64,000 bases of DNA. Origin: Paenibacillus castaneae (GTDB taxonomy: Bacteria; Bacillota; Bacilli; Paenibacillales; Paenibacillaceae). The position numbers were made by a program, and so were the translations under genes. Positions within the stretch are counted from its first letter, which is position 1, and each line of letters opens with the position of its first letter. Positions 43,014-51,944 of the stretch are shown here, piece after piece. Below the pieces are notes generated by a model. That model saw nothing but the letters and a program-made list of their open reading frames with translations. It was not told the DNA's origin and searched no databases. The stretch spans positions 3,085,551 to 3,149,550 of the forward strand of contig NZ_KZ614144.1 in NCBI RefSeq assembly GCF_002884445.1. Reading direction: 5' to 3'.

Positions 43014-44402
43014 TTAGCTCCATAGTCTATCGTTGGAGTGGTAATGGTTCCAGTTGTCTGTCGGTTCCCAAAGTCCTGGAATGAAAGGATGCAGATGCTG
43101 AGCGAGCACTTCATCATTAAGGTCATCAATACCAAGCCCAGGCGCATCTGTCATCTGAATGAAGCCGTTCTGCACGAGCTTCTTCGGAAGCTTGCTGCTA
43201 ATGATGATATCATCCCACCAAGGAACCTCACAGGAGTGATATTCCAGTGCCATAAAATTCTCGGTAGCAGCAGCGACATGCGCGGCAGCAAGGCAAGCAA
43301 TTGGACTTTCCGCCATATGAATGGCCATTGCCACGCCGTATTCCTGAGCCATATCACCGATTTTTTTCGTTTCCAATATGCCGCCTGTCGTCAGTACATC
43401 GGGATGAATGACGGAGACGCCGCCTGCTTGAAGCAGCGGTCGGAAGTTTTCTTTTAAATAAATATCCTCACCCGTACAGATCGGTGTAGCAACCGCCCTC
43501 GCCAGCTTGGCATATTGCTCTGTATACTGCCAAGGAAGCATATCCTCCATCCAAGCGAGGTTAAACTTATCGACGCGCCGGCCAAGCTTAATACAATCCT
43601 CCAGACCAATATGACCAAAGTGATCAACAGCTAATGGAACCTCATAGCCGATTACGGCTCTAACATCAGCTACATACTGCTCCAGCATATCGAGGCCTTT
43701 CTCCGTTACATGGATCGCAGTGAAAGGGTGGGGGATATTGTGAATATCATAATGCTTGTTTCGAATATCACGACGTTCCTCATCCGTCAGGCTGTCATTA
43801 TTCGGGTTATAACGGTTTTTGGACACATCCCGCATTTCCTCGAGAAATCCTAGCGGTGCGCTGAGCGTGCCTGGTTCATTAATGATTTGACCGATACCAA
43901 GATCCATCTTCAAGAACGAGAAGCCTTCTTCCATACGCTTCTTGAGTGCAAGCCCCATTGCTGTTCCCGTATCCTTGCCAACCACTTCGGTATCACAATA
44001 CATACGAATTTTATCGCGGAATTTACCACCTAGCATTTGATAGATCGGTATGCCGTATGCTTTCCCAGCCAAGTCCCATAGGGCGATTTCCAGTCCGCTT
44101 ACTCCGCCGCCTTGACGGGCATGACCACCAAATTGTTTAATTCGACGAAACAGCTTATCAATATTGCATGGATTTTCTCCTAGAAGACGGCCTTTCAGCA
44201 TTTGAGCATATAGCTTATCCGCTCCATCACGAACCTCGCCAAATCCGACCAAGCCTTGATTTGTGAATACCTTGATTAGACTGCTATGGAAAGGGCCACC
44301 CATAATGTCAGTAAAACGAATGTCGGTAATGCGCAGCTCTGATGGTTTAGAGAAGGTGCTGACATGAGCCAGTGTTTCTTCGTAAGATTGGTTATTGGTC
44401 AT
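43014..44402 (-). CDS. Enolase-superfamily sugar acid dehydratase
   Basis: 462 residues of the mandelate racemase/muconate lactonizing group. Expected residues: the K-x-D motif FLKMDLG, metal ligands Asp in LAVDHFGH, Glu in AWMEDMLPW and Glu in CTGEDIY, and the general base His in AIHMAESP. An insertion of about 50 residues (near 205-255, PNNDSLTDEERRDIRN) makes it longer than most dehydratases (about 400 aa). It probably dehydrates an aldonic acid such as galactonate or gluconate. It is the last gene of a three-gene operon with two SDRs. AAGGAG precedes its ATG. Confidence 0.83.
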   Translation of the reverse strand: MTNNQSYEETLAHVSTFSKPSELRITDIRFTDIMGGPFHSSLIKVFTNQGLVGFGEVRDGADKLYAQMLKGRLLGENPCNIDKLFRRIKQFGGHARQGGGVSGLEIALWDLAGKAYGIPIYQMLGGKFRDKIRMYCDTEVVGKDTGTAMGLALKKRMEEGFSFLKMDLGIGQIINEPGTLSAPLGFLEEMRDVSKNRYNPNNDSLTDEERRDIRNKHYDIHNIPHPFTAIHVTEKGLDMLEQYVADVRAVIGYEVPLAVDHFGHIGLEDCIKLGRRVDKFNLAWMEDMLPWQYTEQYAKLARAVATPICTGEDIYLKENFRPLLQAGGVSVIHPDVLTTGGILETKKIGDMAQEYGVAMAIHMAESPIACLAAAHVAAATENFMALEYHSCEVPWWDDIIISSKLPKKLVQNGFIQMTDAPGLGIDDLNDEVLAQHLHPFIPGLWEPTDNWNHYHSNDRLWS

Positions 44403-44448
44403 AGCATATCACTCCTTGATCATAGTGGTCTTAGTAGGATGTTTTCTA

Positions 44449-45234
44449 TTAAAGAAGCATGCTCGCACCATCAAGTCGAATAGAAGTGCCAGTCATGAAT
44501 TCATTCTCATCGGAAGCGATAAAGCAGACAAGCTGAGCGACATCAAACGGAGTTCCAACACGCCCGAGCGGGAATTTTTCGTGAATGGAGCTTTTTGATT
44601 TTTTGCTTTTTTCCAAATCTTCGGGTGACATAATGGGCTTGGATTCCCTAGCGCTTTGTTTCCCAACATCGATATGTCCGGGCTCGATTGTATTGACCGT
44701 AATACCGAATGGAGCAAGCTCGATAGCAGCTTCTCTTCCAAGCATTCTTATACCGCCTTTCGTCATCGCGTACACAACGTCGAAATCAGTTGGTCGCTTG
44801 CTGTGGACGGATGACATATTAATGATTCGGCCAGATTGCTTTTGTTTCATATAAGGCAGGGCGGCCTGCATGCATTGCCAGTAGCCCTTAAGATTAATGC
44901 TCATCATGCGATCGAAAGAATGCTCATCATGCTCGAAGAAGCCATAATTCAATTGCAATGCCGCATTGTTAACAAGGATATCAATGCCGCCAAAGAACTC
45001 GTTTACTTCACTTACCATGCGCTCAATCTCCGGCTTATTCGACACATTGGCTTGAACGATCATCGCTTCTCCGCCGAATTCATCGATTTGCTGCTTCGTA
45101 TGAAGCGCACCGGCATCGCTCTGATTGTAATGAATGGCGACCTTAACGCCGCGTCTGGCAAGCTCAATGGCGACTCCTTTGCCAATCCCGGTTCCCGCAC
45201 CCGTAACGAGTGCTATTTTGCCTTTTATACTCAT
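44449..45234 (-). CDS. SDR-family dehydrogenase
   Basis: 261 residues. The classical SDR motifs are intact: VTGAGTGIGKG at the N-terminus, DILVNNAAL, catalytic Ser in INMSSVHS, and Y-x-x-x-K in VYAMTKG. The substrate is probably a sugar or sugar acid, given the dehydratase downstream (46 bases). It lies 20 bases after another SDR gene whose motifs are degenerate. Start ATG has AGGTGTACGATG upstream, a modest site. Confidence 0.87.
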   Translation of the reverse strand: MSIKGKIALVTGAGTGIGKGVAIELARRGVKVAIHYNQSDAGALHTKQQIDEFGGEAMIVQANVSNKPEIERMVSEVNEFFGGIDILVNNAALQLNYGFFEHDEHSFDRMMSINLKGYWQCMQAALPYMKQKQSGRIINMSSVHSKRPTDFDVVYAMTKGGIRMLGREAAIELAPFGITVNTIEPGHIDVGKQSARESKPIMSPEDLEKSKKSKSSIHEKFPLGRVGTPFDVAQLVCFIASDENEFMTGTSIRLDGASMLL

Positions 45235-45254
45235 CGTACACCTCCATAACGGCG

Positions 45255-46034
45255 TTAAGGTCGTTTCATTTTGAAATTCATATAATGCAGCAGGAAGCCG
45301 CCGTCGAGCCGAATGTCCGCGCCATTTATGTAACGTGCATCATCAGAGGAAAGGAAGAGGATGAGTTCGGCTAAATCCTCGTGGGTACCGAGTATCGCAT
45401 TTGGAACTTTATATTCATAATCGTTATAAAGGGTAGATAGACTGCTCTGAAATAACTCATTATCTCCTTCAACAGGGCCGAACTCTATTGTATTTACGCT
45501 GATACCGAAGCGTCCGAGTACGAGTGCAGCTTCCTTTGACAGCATTTTGACTGCACCCTTGGACGCGCTGAAGGCAAAAGCAGAACCGGTCGGCTTCTCC
45601 GCATGTATAGAAGAGACATAAATGATTTTGCCAGTCTGCTTCTGCATCATTTGCTTGCCAACCGCTTGCGTGCAAATGAAGGCGGATTTGGCATTGTCAG
45701 ACAAGCTGCTCATAAAATCATCTTCCTCGCAGGCTTCAATAGATGCGCGATGAATAAATTTGCTATTGTGGATGAAGACGTCAACGGCTCCTATCTTTTG
45801 TTCTGCAAGTTGAAGCATTTCGGCTACAACAGCGCTCTTACAAAGATCAATTTGAACGACGATGGCTTGCAAACCCGCTTCACTCATTCGTGATAATTCA
45901 TTTGAGAGGCTCCGGCCTCCCGAGGGGCTGTTTAAGATCATGTGCGCGCCAGCTTCTATCATTTTTCTAACGATAGCACGGCCGGTTTCATTATCGGCAT
46001 CTGTTAGGAAAACAACCTTATTTTGCAGGATCAT
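45255..46034 (-). CDS. SDR-fold protein with lost catalytic Tyr
   Basis: 259 residues with the SDR fold, first gene of the operon. The cofactor loop reads LTDADNETGRA instead of T-G-x-x-x-G-x-G, the NNAG motif is replaced by HNSK, and the catalytic Tyr of Y-x-x-x-K is Phe (AFAFSASKG, codon TTC). The catalytic Ser is kept (YVSSIHAE). The reading frame is intact, so this is not a simple pseudogene. It may be a regulatory or heteromeric partner of the intact SDR encoded next. GGAGGTGATAT precedes its ATG. Confidence 0.82.
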   Translation of the reverse strand: MILQNKVVFLTDADNETGRAIVRKMIEAGAHMILNSPSGGRSLSNELSRMSEAGLQAIVVQIDLCKSAVVAEMLQLAEQKIGAVDVFIHNSKFIHRASIEACEEDDFMSSLSDNAKSAFICTQAVGKQMMQKQTGKIIYVSSIHAEKPTGSAFAFSASKGAVKMLSKEAALVLGRFGISVNTIEFGPVEGDNELFQSSLSTLYNDYEYKVPNAILGTHEDLAELILFLSSDDARYINGADIRLDGGFLLHYMNFKMKRP

Positions 46035-46086
46035 ATATCACCTCCACATTCGCAGCAATTGAATTATCGCAGCTGTTTTATAGCTT

Positions 46087-46101
46087 AATCTTAGTAAGAT
46101 T
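46087..46101. promoter_or_regulatory. 15-bp palindrome in divergent promoter region
   Basis: AATCTTAGTAAGATT is a perfect palindrome around one central base, lying between the divergent SDR operon and the quinone oxidoreductase gene. It is a candidate operator. Confidence 0.4.
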
Positions 46102-46208
46102 GACCCTGATGTGGCGATGCCGTAAAGTTATGATTTTGTTTGTTTTTTTGCAAACCGTATATAGACTATAATAGAAACGAGATTAGGATATAAAAGGGAG
46201 GATATACA

Positions 46209-47192
46209 ATGAAAGCAATTGTCACTCACAATCCGGGCAAGCCGGATTCATTAGTAATGGCTGATATAGCGAAGCCGGAGCCTGGTCCTGGCGAAATTTC
46301 GGTTCGGGTACAAGCAGCTGGATTAAATCCTGTAGATTATAAGCTCATGTTAAACGGCAATCCAGCATGGCATTATCCGCATATTCCGGGAATTGATGCG
46401 GCTGGCTATGTAGATGCAGTTGGAGCGGGCGTAGAGCAATGGAAAGCTGGCGATCGCGTCGTTTTTCATGGGGATTTAGCTAAGCAGGGTGTTTTCGCAC
46501 AATATGCGGTGACGACGGCACATACGGCGGCAGAAATACCTGTCAGCCTCTCTTTTACGGATGCGGCAGCTTTCCCATGTGCAGGCTTAACTGCTTATCA
46601 AGCTTTGATTAGGAAGATGAATTTGAAAGCGGGGCAAACCATATTTATACATGGCGGGGCCGGCGGAGTGGGAGGCTATGCCATTCAAATTGCAAAAAAT
46701 AAGGGTGCAGCCCTTATCTTGACCAGTGCATCCGCCCAAAATAGCGATTATTTGAAATCGCTTGGAGCAGATGAGGTCATCGATTACAACTCAGAAGATG
46801 TTCATGAGCGGATAATGGATCTCACGGAAGGGAGAGGTGTCGATCTCATCCTGAATACCATTAATAGAAAAACAGCTCAAGCTGATTTATCAGCGCTCTC
46901 CTTCGGCGGACAGCTGGCATGCATTGCCGGTGCACCTGAAGTTGTCGCTGACTTTCAGCCTTCATTCAAAACGTTTTCTGTTCACAAGCTTATGCTCGGA
47001 GGAGCACATGGCTCTGGCAATCGCGAGGCCGAGCTGGACCTAGCGATTATGGCAAAAGAGTTTATGCAGCTCATGGTTGAAGGCCATATTGTATCGCTGG
47101 TAAGCGAAACAATAACGCTTGATCAAGTGCCTGCTGCATTAACCCGTTTGTCCGAGAGACATGTGCGCGGCAAGATTGTCGTAGAACTCTAA
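46209..47192 (+). CDS. Medium-chain NAD(P)-dependent oxidoreductase (quinone reductase-like)
   Basis: 327 residues of the zinc-free MDR group. The N-terminal catalytic domain has KPEPGPGEISVRVQAAGLNP and PGIDAAGYVDAVGAGV. The Rossmann domain has IHGGAGGVGGYAIQIAKNKG and SLGADEVIDYNSED. The zinc-binding Cys/His set of alcohol dehydrogenases is absent. A -10 TATAAT lies at 46167-46172 with a poor -35. The physiological substrate is unknown. Start ATG has AAGGGAGG. Confidence 0.85.
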   Translation: MKAIVTHNPGKPDSLVMADIAKPEPGPGEISVRVQAAGLNPVDYKLMLNGNPAWHYPHIPGIDAAGYVDAVGAGVEQWKAGDRVVFHGDLAKQGVFAQYAVTTAHTAAEIPVSLSFTDAAAFPCAGLTAYQALIRKMNLKAGQTIFIHGGAGGVGGYAIQIAKNKGAALILTSASAQNSDYLKSLGADEVIDYNSEDVHERIMDLTEGRGVDLILNTINRKTAQADLSALSFGGQLACIAGAPEVVADFQPSFKTFSVHKLMLGGAHGSGNREAELDLAIMAKEFMQLMVEGHIVSLVSETITLDQVPAALTRLSERHVRGKIVVEL

Positions 47193-47741
47193 TCAGGATA
47201 CAGGCGGGAGCTGAGTAAGCGTTGGCTTTGCATAGCCTTCCTGATATGTTTCATCTATCATTTGACGGATTCTTTCGAGTTCAATGCCACTTGACTTCAT
47301 TGCTGCAGAAGTGACAGCTATTTCGATACATACATTGCAGCGAGTGCCGTGGTCATCCCATACGACTGAACCATCCGACTTGATTTCAGCTATAAAGCAG
47401 TTCAAATTACTTTTGTGATTGGCACTTTCTCCGCAGCCGCAGTAGCAGGGGATATAAGGCAGCACATCCGTAATGGTGGCAGCTGTTTGATAGGCGGTTC
47501 GTATCGTTTTGGAGCTTCCATCTAGAAAGGTCGGAAGAATCTCTAGAGAGGCTGTTGTCTCCTGAAGATCACCGGAGCTAACATGTGTATGTGCTTGATG
47601 GCTTTCATCGGATTCCGTTATTCCGCTCGTCTCGTTCGAATGCCCGGCATGACTGCTTGGAGACTGCCCGCTTCCGCATGCGCTTAGCAGCAAAGCTGAA
47701 AGAACGATCGAGTAGGCCGTAGTAATAGCTAACTTTTTCAA
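47193..47741 (-). CDS. PCYCGC-motif lipoprotein
   Basis: 182 residues. A lipoprotein signal ends at LLSAC (Cys near 22), followed by a His/Ser-rich linker (about 25-60, HAGHSNETSG and HQAHTHVSSG). The core contains the naming motif IPCYCGCGES, then NLNCFIAEI and RCNVCIEIAV. The six Cys residues suggest metal or redox binding at the cell surface. The function is unknown. The start is TTG with AAAGGAGC eight bases upstream. It converges with the oxidoreductase gene with no spacer. Confidence 0.82.
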   Translation of the reverse strand: MKKLAITTAYSIVLSALLLSACGSGQSPSSHAGHSNETSGITESDESHQAHTHVSSGDLQETTASLEILPTFLDGSSKTIRTAYQTAATITDVLPYIPCYCGCGESANHKSNLNCFIAEIKSDGSVVWDDHGTRCNVCIEIAVTSAAMKSSGIELERIRQMIDETYQEGYAKPTLTQLPPVS

Positions 47742-47910
47742 TTGCTGATGCTCCTTTCTTGCTTGTTAAAACGATTATATCATTATATTTCAAGGAAAAG
47801 ATTATCGCATATGGTGCTATTGCCCAGACCGCTTTATAATTGGAGCAGAGGTGTCTTCTAGCAACCTTTTATTGCAGCGCATTCTACCAAACGTGAGGAG
47901 AGATTTGGTC

Positions 47911-48918
47911 ATGAAGGTATTGTTTATCGGCGGAACTGGTTTAATTAGCCAAGCGGTCTCTAGACTTGCAGTTGAAAGAGGGATTGAGCTTTATTTATTC
48001 AATCGCGGTAAAAGAGATGAATTTGTACCTAAAGGAGCCCGCGTTATTAATGGTGACATACGAGATATGAATTCTGCTTCCGCCGCATTGGAAGGAATGA
48101 ACTTCGATGTCGTCGTCGATTGGATTGCATTTACGCCGGAGCATATTCAAACGGATATTGAGCTCTTCCGCGGACGTACCAAGCAGTTTATATTTATTAG
48201 CTCGGCCTCTGCCTATCAGAAACCGCCGAAACATTATATCATTACTGAGGAAGCAACTCCGCTAGAAAACCGTTACTGGTCTTATTCACGTGATAAAATC
48301 GCTTGTGAACAGCTGCTAAGAGAAGAGCAAGAAGCTTCGGGCTTCCCTATTACAATCGTGCGGCCATCCTACACGTATGGTGATACTATGATTCCGGCTG
48401 CTTTGAACAGCTGGCAGCATCCTTGGTCGCTAGTGTCCCGCATACGCAAAGGTCTGCCAGTCATTGTACACGGCGATGGCTCATCCTTATGGACGATGAC
48501 GCATAACACTGATTTCGCAAAAGCCTTTGTGGGTCTGCTGGGCCGCGATGAAGCAATAGGGGAAGCTTATCATATTACTTCCGATGAGGTGCTGACCTGG
48601 AATCAAATCTATGAAGCCATTGGAGATGCCGCCGGTGCGGTGCCTAATCTGGTTCATATTTCGAGTGAATTTCTAATTTCCCATGATCCGCAGCTAGAAG
48701 GGGGATTGCTCGGCGACAAATCGGTAACCAGCGTATTTGATAATTCAAAAATTAAACAATTAGTACCCGAATTCAAAGCAACCATATCCTTCGCAGAAGG
48801 AATCAAGCAAACGGTCGCTTGGTTCGAGGCTCATCCTGACATTTGTACCGAAGATAACGTCTGGAATGAACAAATGGACGAGATTATTGCGGCTCATTCG
48901 GCAGGCTTCAAAAAATAA
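47911..48918 (+). CDS. NAD-dependent epimerase/dehydratase family protein
   Basis: 335 residues, extended SDR. The cofactor motif is FIGGTGLISQA (G-x-x-G-x-x-x) at residues 5-15. FISSASAYQKP gives the active-site Ser, and the Y-x-x-x-K motif is YSRDKIACEQ. The C-terminal substrate domain is complete. It resembles Firmicute proteins annotated as NAD-dependent epimerases or NmrA-like reductases. The ATG at 47911 has GAGGAG; the track-like upstream extension to 47851 is not supported by a ribosome binding site. It ends at a perfect terminator. Confidence 0.8.
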   Translation: MKVLFIGGTGLISQAVSRLAVERGIELYLFNRGKRDEFVPKGARVINGDIRDMNSASAALEGMNFDVVVDWIAFTPEHIQTDIELFRGRTKQFIFISSASAYQKPPKHYIITEEATPLENRYWSYSRDKIACEQLLREEQEASGFPITIVRPSYTYGDTMIPAALNSWQHPWSLVSRIRKGLPVIVHGDGSSLWTMTHNTDFAKAFVGLLGRDEAIGEAYHITSDEVLTWNQIYEAIGDAAGAVPNLVHISSEFLISHDPQLEGGLLGDKSVTSVFDNSKIKQLVPEFKATISFAEGIKQTVAWFEAHPDICTEDNVWNEQMDEIIAAHSAGFKK

Positions 48919-48926
48919 TTTTTAGC

Positions 48927-48965
48927 AAAAAAGCTCTTATTCCATCAGGAATAAGAGCTTTTTTG
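48927..48965 (+). terminator. Intrinsic terminator
   Basis: AAAAAAGCTCTTATTCC pairs with GGAATAAGAGCTTTTTT, four-base loop. Confidence 0.92.
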
Positions 48966-49127
48966 TGCATGCTTGATTTTACAAAAAGGATAAAAACTCG
49001 TCTTATGTCTGATGTATCAACATATAATTTCCACAGACTGTTTGATTGTCCTCGTTCAGCTTTGTGAAGCGACCTAACTTAGCTCGTAACAAGTATCCTC
49101 CATTAAACAATAGGAAGAGGTATAGTC

Positions 49128-50198
49128 ATGAGAAAAAAGTTAATTCAGCGCACTTTTGTGTATATGTTATTGATCTCTTTATTAATCACATTAGGAATGA
49201 CGATTCAACCCTTAAATCATAAGCCATTAGCGAATGAACCCCTTGTAACAGCAGAAGCAATCTCTCCAGAGCAAAAGGAGGATTCATTACCCGGGCACGC
49301 TCCTTATGCCAGTGAAACGTTCCAATCTCAATCTGTTCCATCCTATGTGTCGCATCTAATTAACGTGAGCGAAGCGGCTGAAGATGCTCCATCAACTGCC
49401 ATAGAGGAGCTGCCATCCGCTAAATCTGTTGATGAAACACCGACTTATACATATGAGGTTACCGCCTTTTACTTAAATGTGCGTACGAGTCCGAATGCGA
49501 CAGCAAGTATTGTTAAGGTCGTTAAGCAAGGCTCCGTCTTCGAAGTTATAGCAGTGACGGATAATGGTTGGCTGGAATTGAAGGACGGAGGCTATATGAA
49601 AGGCAGTTATGCTCGTTTAATTGAGAGCCAAACGACAGCCGCGGATGCTGGTTCACAGGGAATTGTTTCTTCCGCTATAGGAGAAGAAAGTTCTGAACCT
49701 GTTCAAGAGCAGTCAGAGAAGGAGGATTCAGAAGCTGCGCCAGATATTGATGAAACTCAGATCAATGAGCCTACATCCATTGTGGCATCGGAATCCGGCT
49801 TGACGGAAGCCCATATTGAGAAAATATTTGAAGGAACAGCACTGGCAGGCGAGGGGCTAGAGCAGGCGATTCTTGAGATTGAAAAAGAATACGGTATTAA
49901 TGCCTATTTCACGATTGCGGTCATGAAGCTTGAAAGCGGCAATGGAAAAAGTAAGCTTGCTCAGAAGAAAAACAACTTATTTGGATTGAATGCAATTGAT
50001 GGAGACAAATACAATAAAGCATTCAGCTTTAAGACGAAGGGGGACAGCGTACGGAAATTTGGACAGCTTCTCTCCAAAAATTATGTTGGAAAGGGACTGA
50101 AAACGGTGGAACGGGTTGCAAAAAAATATTGTCCTGCCAACTCGAAATGGTCCAGCATGGTTAAAAATATTATGAAGAGCGATTATAAAAAGCTCTAG
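49128..50198 (+). CDS. Secreted SH3b/glucosaminidase-domain protein
   Basis: 356 residues. An N-terminal signal-anchor (about 8-28) is followed by a low-complexity stretch, a bacterial SH3 domain (about 108-165, AFYLNVRTSPNATASIVKVV), an acidic Glu/Ser-rich linker (about 170-235), and a glucosaminidase domain (about 240-356: ITAVMKLESG-like IAVMKLESGNGKSKLAQKKN and NNLFGLNAIDG). The catalytic Glu is probably in LESGNG. It is likely to cleave peptidoglycan in the wall. It is monocistronic. Confidence 0.85.
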   Translation: MRKKLIQRTFVYMLLISLLITLGMTIQPLNHKPLANEPLVTAEAISPEQKEDSLPGHAPYASETFQSQSVPSYVSHLINVSEAAEDAPSTAIEELPSAKSVDETPTYTYEVTAFYLNVRTSPNATASIVKVVKQGSVFEVIAVTDNGWLELKDGGYMKGSYARLIESQTTAADAGSQGIVSSAIGEESSEPVQEQSEKEDSEAAPDIDETQINEPTSIVASESGLTEAHIEKIFEGTALAGEGLEQAILEIEKEYGINAYFTIAVMKLESGNGKSKLAQKKNNLFGLNAIDGDKYNKAFSFKTKGDSVRKFGQLLSKNYVGKGLKTVERVAKKYCPANSKWSSMVKNIMKSDYKKL

Positions 50199-50258
50199 CA
50201 TGGTAATTCCTTTGAAAATGTGTTATTTTCAGGCTTCAGGTAATAATAGGAGCACATC

Positions 50259-50282
50259 ATGACACAAGGAGGCAACCATTGA
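50259..50282 (+). CDS. Seven-codon upstream ORF coupled to next gene
   Basis: ATG behind TAGGAGC encodes MTQGGNH and stops with TGA overlapping the ATG of the next gene (TGATG). Its coding sequence contains that gene's ribosome binding site (AAGGAGG). Such a uORF could couple or limit translation. Real use is uncertain. Confidence 0.3.
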   Translation: MTQGGNH

Positions 50283-50809
50283 TGAGCGAAACTGTTCAGA
50301 AAGTACCTTTCGGCTATGAGCCGCCCAAAGATGTACGGAAGGGAACAATTATCTTCTATGATTCATTCCAGAACATATCGGATCGGGAATTGGATTTGGC
50401 AGCTTATTTACTAAAGGAGCGTTCATTCAAAAAACTCGTTCTCTATCCCCTGCATGAACAAAGTATGAAACGAATTTCCAATGAAACGGTTAGCGCATTT
50501 TACAAGCGAGAGGATAGGCTTCATGAATGGAAGCGGGATAAGGAAGACATGGACATTACCGTTGAACGCTTGGAAATAAAACGCAAAAAGTATACACCTA
50601 TCGATACTGCCCTCAGGCATTTAACCGAAACCTATTCGCCACCGCTATTTTTGCTTTTGACCGGAGAGATGGCTAATAAGTTCGCATCCTTCTCATCCTT
50701 TGAGGAATGGATTGTCAAAGTCCGCCTTCTCTTATTAACAGAGCCTGAGCCTCTTCATCCTCGGCTATTGCAATACAAGCACCGCTGGGAAAGTATTATT
50801 CAACATTAA
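50282..50809 (+). CDS. Hypothetical cytosolic protein, 175 aa
   Basis: I do not recognise the family. It is soluble, with a charged middle (about 75-110, YKREDRLHEWKRDKEDMDI) that is probably helical, and alternating hydrophobic segments such as KGTIIFYDSFQNIS and PPLFLLLTGEMANKFA, which suggest an alpha/beta fold. No catalytic motif is evident. AAGGAGG lies nine bases before ATG 50282. An imperfect hairpin near 50827-50870 could terminate it. Confidence 0.65.
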   Translation: MSETVQKVPFGYEPPKDVRKGTIIFYDSFQNISDRELDLAAYLLKERSFKKLVLYPLHEQSMKRISNETVSAFYKREDRLHEWKRDKEDMDITVERLEIKRKKYTPIDTALRHLTETYSPPLFLLLTGEMANKFASFSSFEEWIVKVRLLLLTEPEPLHPRLLQYKHRWESIIQH

Positions 50810-50885
50810 GACGTGAATGAGACAAGAGAAGAGAAGCTGTCGATGCGGAAAATCGCGACAGCCTCTTTCCAAATAGCGTTAGACA

Positions 50886-51032
50886 TTAACCAGTTGAAGG
50901 GCTGTTAGGCAAATCTCCCTTCTGATTGCGATTCATTGAAGTAGAAGCGGCCACATTATTTTCTGCTTCTTTGGAATTTGCTTCGAATGCTTGATTTTTA
51001 CTAGGTATCGATTTGTTTTTATTTCTAGCCAT
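50886..51032 (-). CDS. 48-aa small basic hydrophilic protein
   Basis: An ORF with a strong ribosome binding site (GGAGGTTTCTAT before ATG). The peptide begins MARNKNKSIPSKNQAFEANS and is rich in Asn, Lys and Ser with no hydrophobic segment. The composition is similar to minor small acid-soluble spore proteins, but no specific family is recognised. It lies alone between two + strand genes. Confidence 0.55.
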   Translation of the reverse strand: MARNKNKSIPSKNQAFEANSKEAENNVAASTSMNRNQKGDLPNSPSTG

Positions 51033-51194
51033 TATAGAAACCTCCATTTGCTTGTTATTTCATTGAGACATCATCTGTAGGTTGTCCCAAATGGATGGTT
51101 TTAATCGAACTGATAAATGAATCTCTTTTAGAGTGCTTTTATGAGTGAAATCGGCATACTCTCTTCTGAAGACTACGGAGAGGGAGGGATAACG

Positions 51195-51860
51195 ATGAGT
51201 CAATATGGGATATATGACCGAATGATTCGGAGCTTTCTGCCGCCGAATGCGGAAATTAGTTGTTTGCAGCAATACGGCAATCAGCCAGCCATACTAATTG
51301 CAGATATTGATGGCGATCAGGAGCAGGAAATAACAGCTGTATATGAGCTTGATAATGAGCCTTATATGATGATCTTGAAGAGAAACGGAACTAACTGGTA
51401 TCGTATTTTTGAAACAAAAGGAAGAGGCAAGGGCGTTAATGATTTGTGGGCAGCACCTATCGCAAGATCTAACCAACTAAACTTAATTATTGGCTGGCAG
51501 GCGGATTGGAATGTTTCAGAGCTCGATATATATCATTGGACGCCGTACGGATTTAACCGACTAATTCCTGATGGTATGATGTATAATCGCATTGAAATCG
51601 AGGATATGCCAGGCATGTATGGAAGGGATGGACTATGCGAAATAGCGCTATGGAATCATGACTCCCAGGAAGCTTATCGCGTGGAAACCTATCGGTGGCA
51701 GCGAGCGGGCTTAGTGCAGGCAGTGGATGTTAATCCGTATTACTTCCCAAAGGTCGTCACTTATTATCGCGCACTTCTCTTGGAATCACCGGATGAGCCG
51801 CTATATCGGGCTTATTTGGATGATGCGTTATTGAGATCGGGTCATCCTACAGGCTTCTGA
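51195..51860 (+). CDS. Hypothetical FG-GAP/VCBS-like protein
   Basis: 221 residues with no signal peptide. The segment ILIADIDGDQEQEITAVYE carries a D-x-D-G-D-x-x-x-E calcium-binding-like loop, as in FG-GAP/VCBS propeller repeats. Only one clear repeat is visible. The rest has several Trp/Tyr-rich strands. The ATG at 51195 has GGGAGGG; the upstream extension to 51141 lacks a site. The function is unknown. Confidence 0.65.
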   Translation: MSQYGIYDRMIRSFLPPNAEISCLQQYGNQPAILIADIDGDQEQEITAVYELDNEPYMMILKRNGTNWYRIFETKGRGKGVNDLWAAPIARSNQLNLIIGWQADWNVSELDIYHWTPYGFNRLIPDGMMYNRIEIEDMPGMYGRDGLCEIALWNHDSQEAYRVETYRWQRAGLVQAVDVNPYYFPKVVTYYRALLLESPDEPLYRAYLDDALLRSGHPTGF

Positions 51861-51894
51861 GTGCTTAGTAAGAGTATTGCAAAATATGCGTACA

Positions 51895-51938
51895 AAAAAG
51901 GTTGATCTCTCGCAAAAGCGAAGAAGATCAACCTTTTT
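51895..51938. terminator. Bidirectional terminator
   Basis: AAAAAGGTTGATCT (51895-51908) pairs perfectly with AGATCAACCTTTTT (51925-51938), serving both convergent genes. Confidence 0.9.
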
Positions 51939-51944
51939 CGGTAT

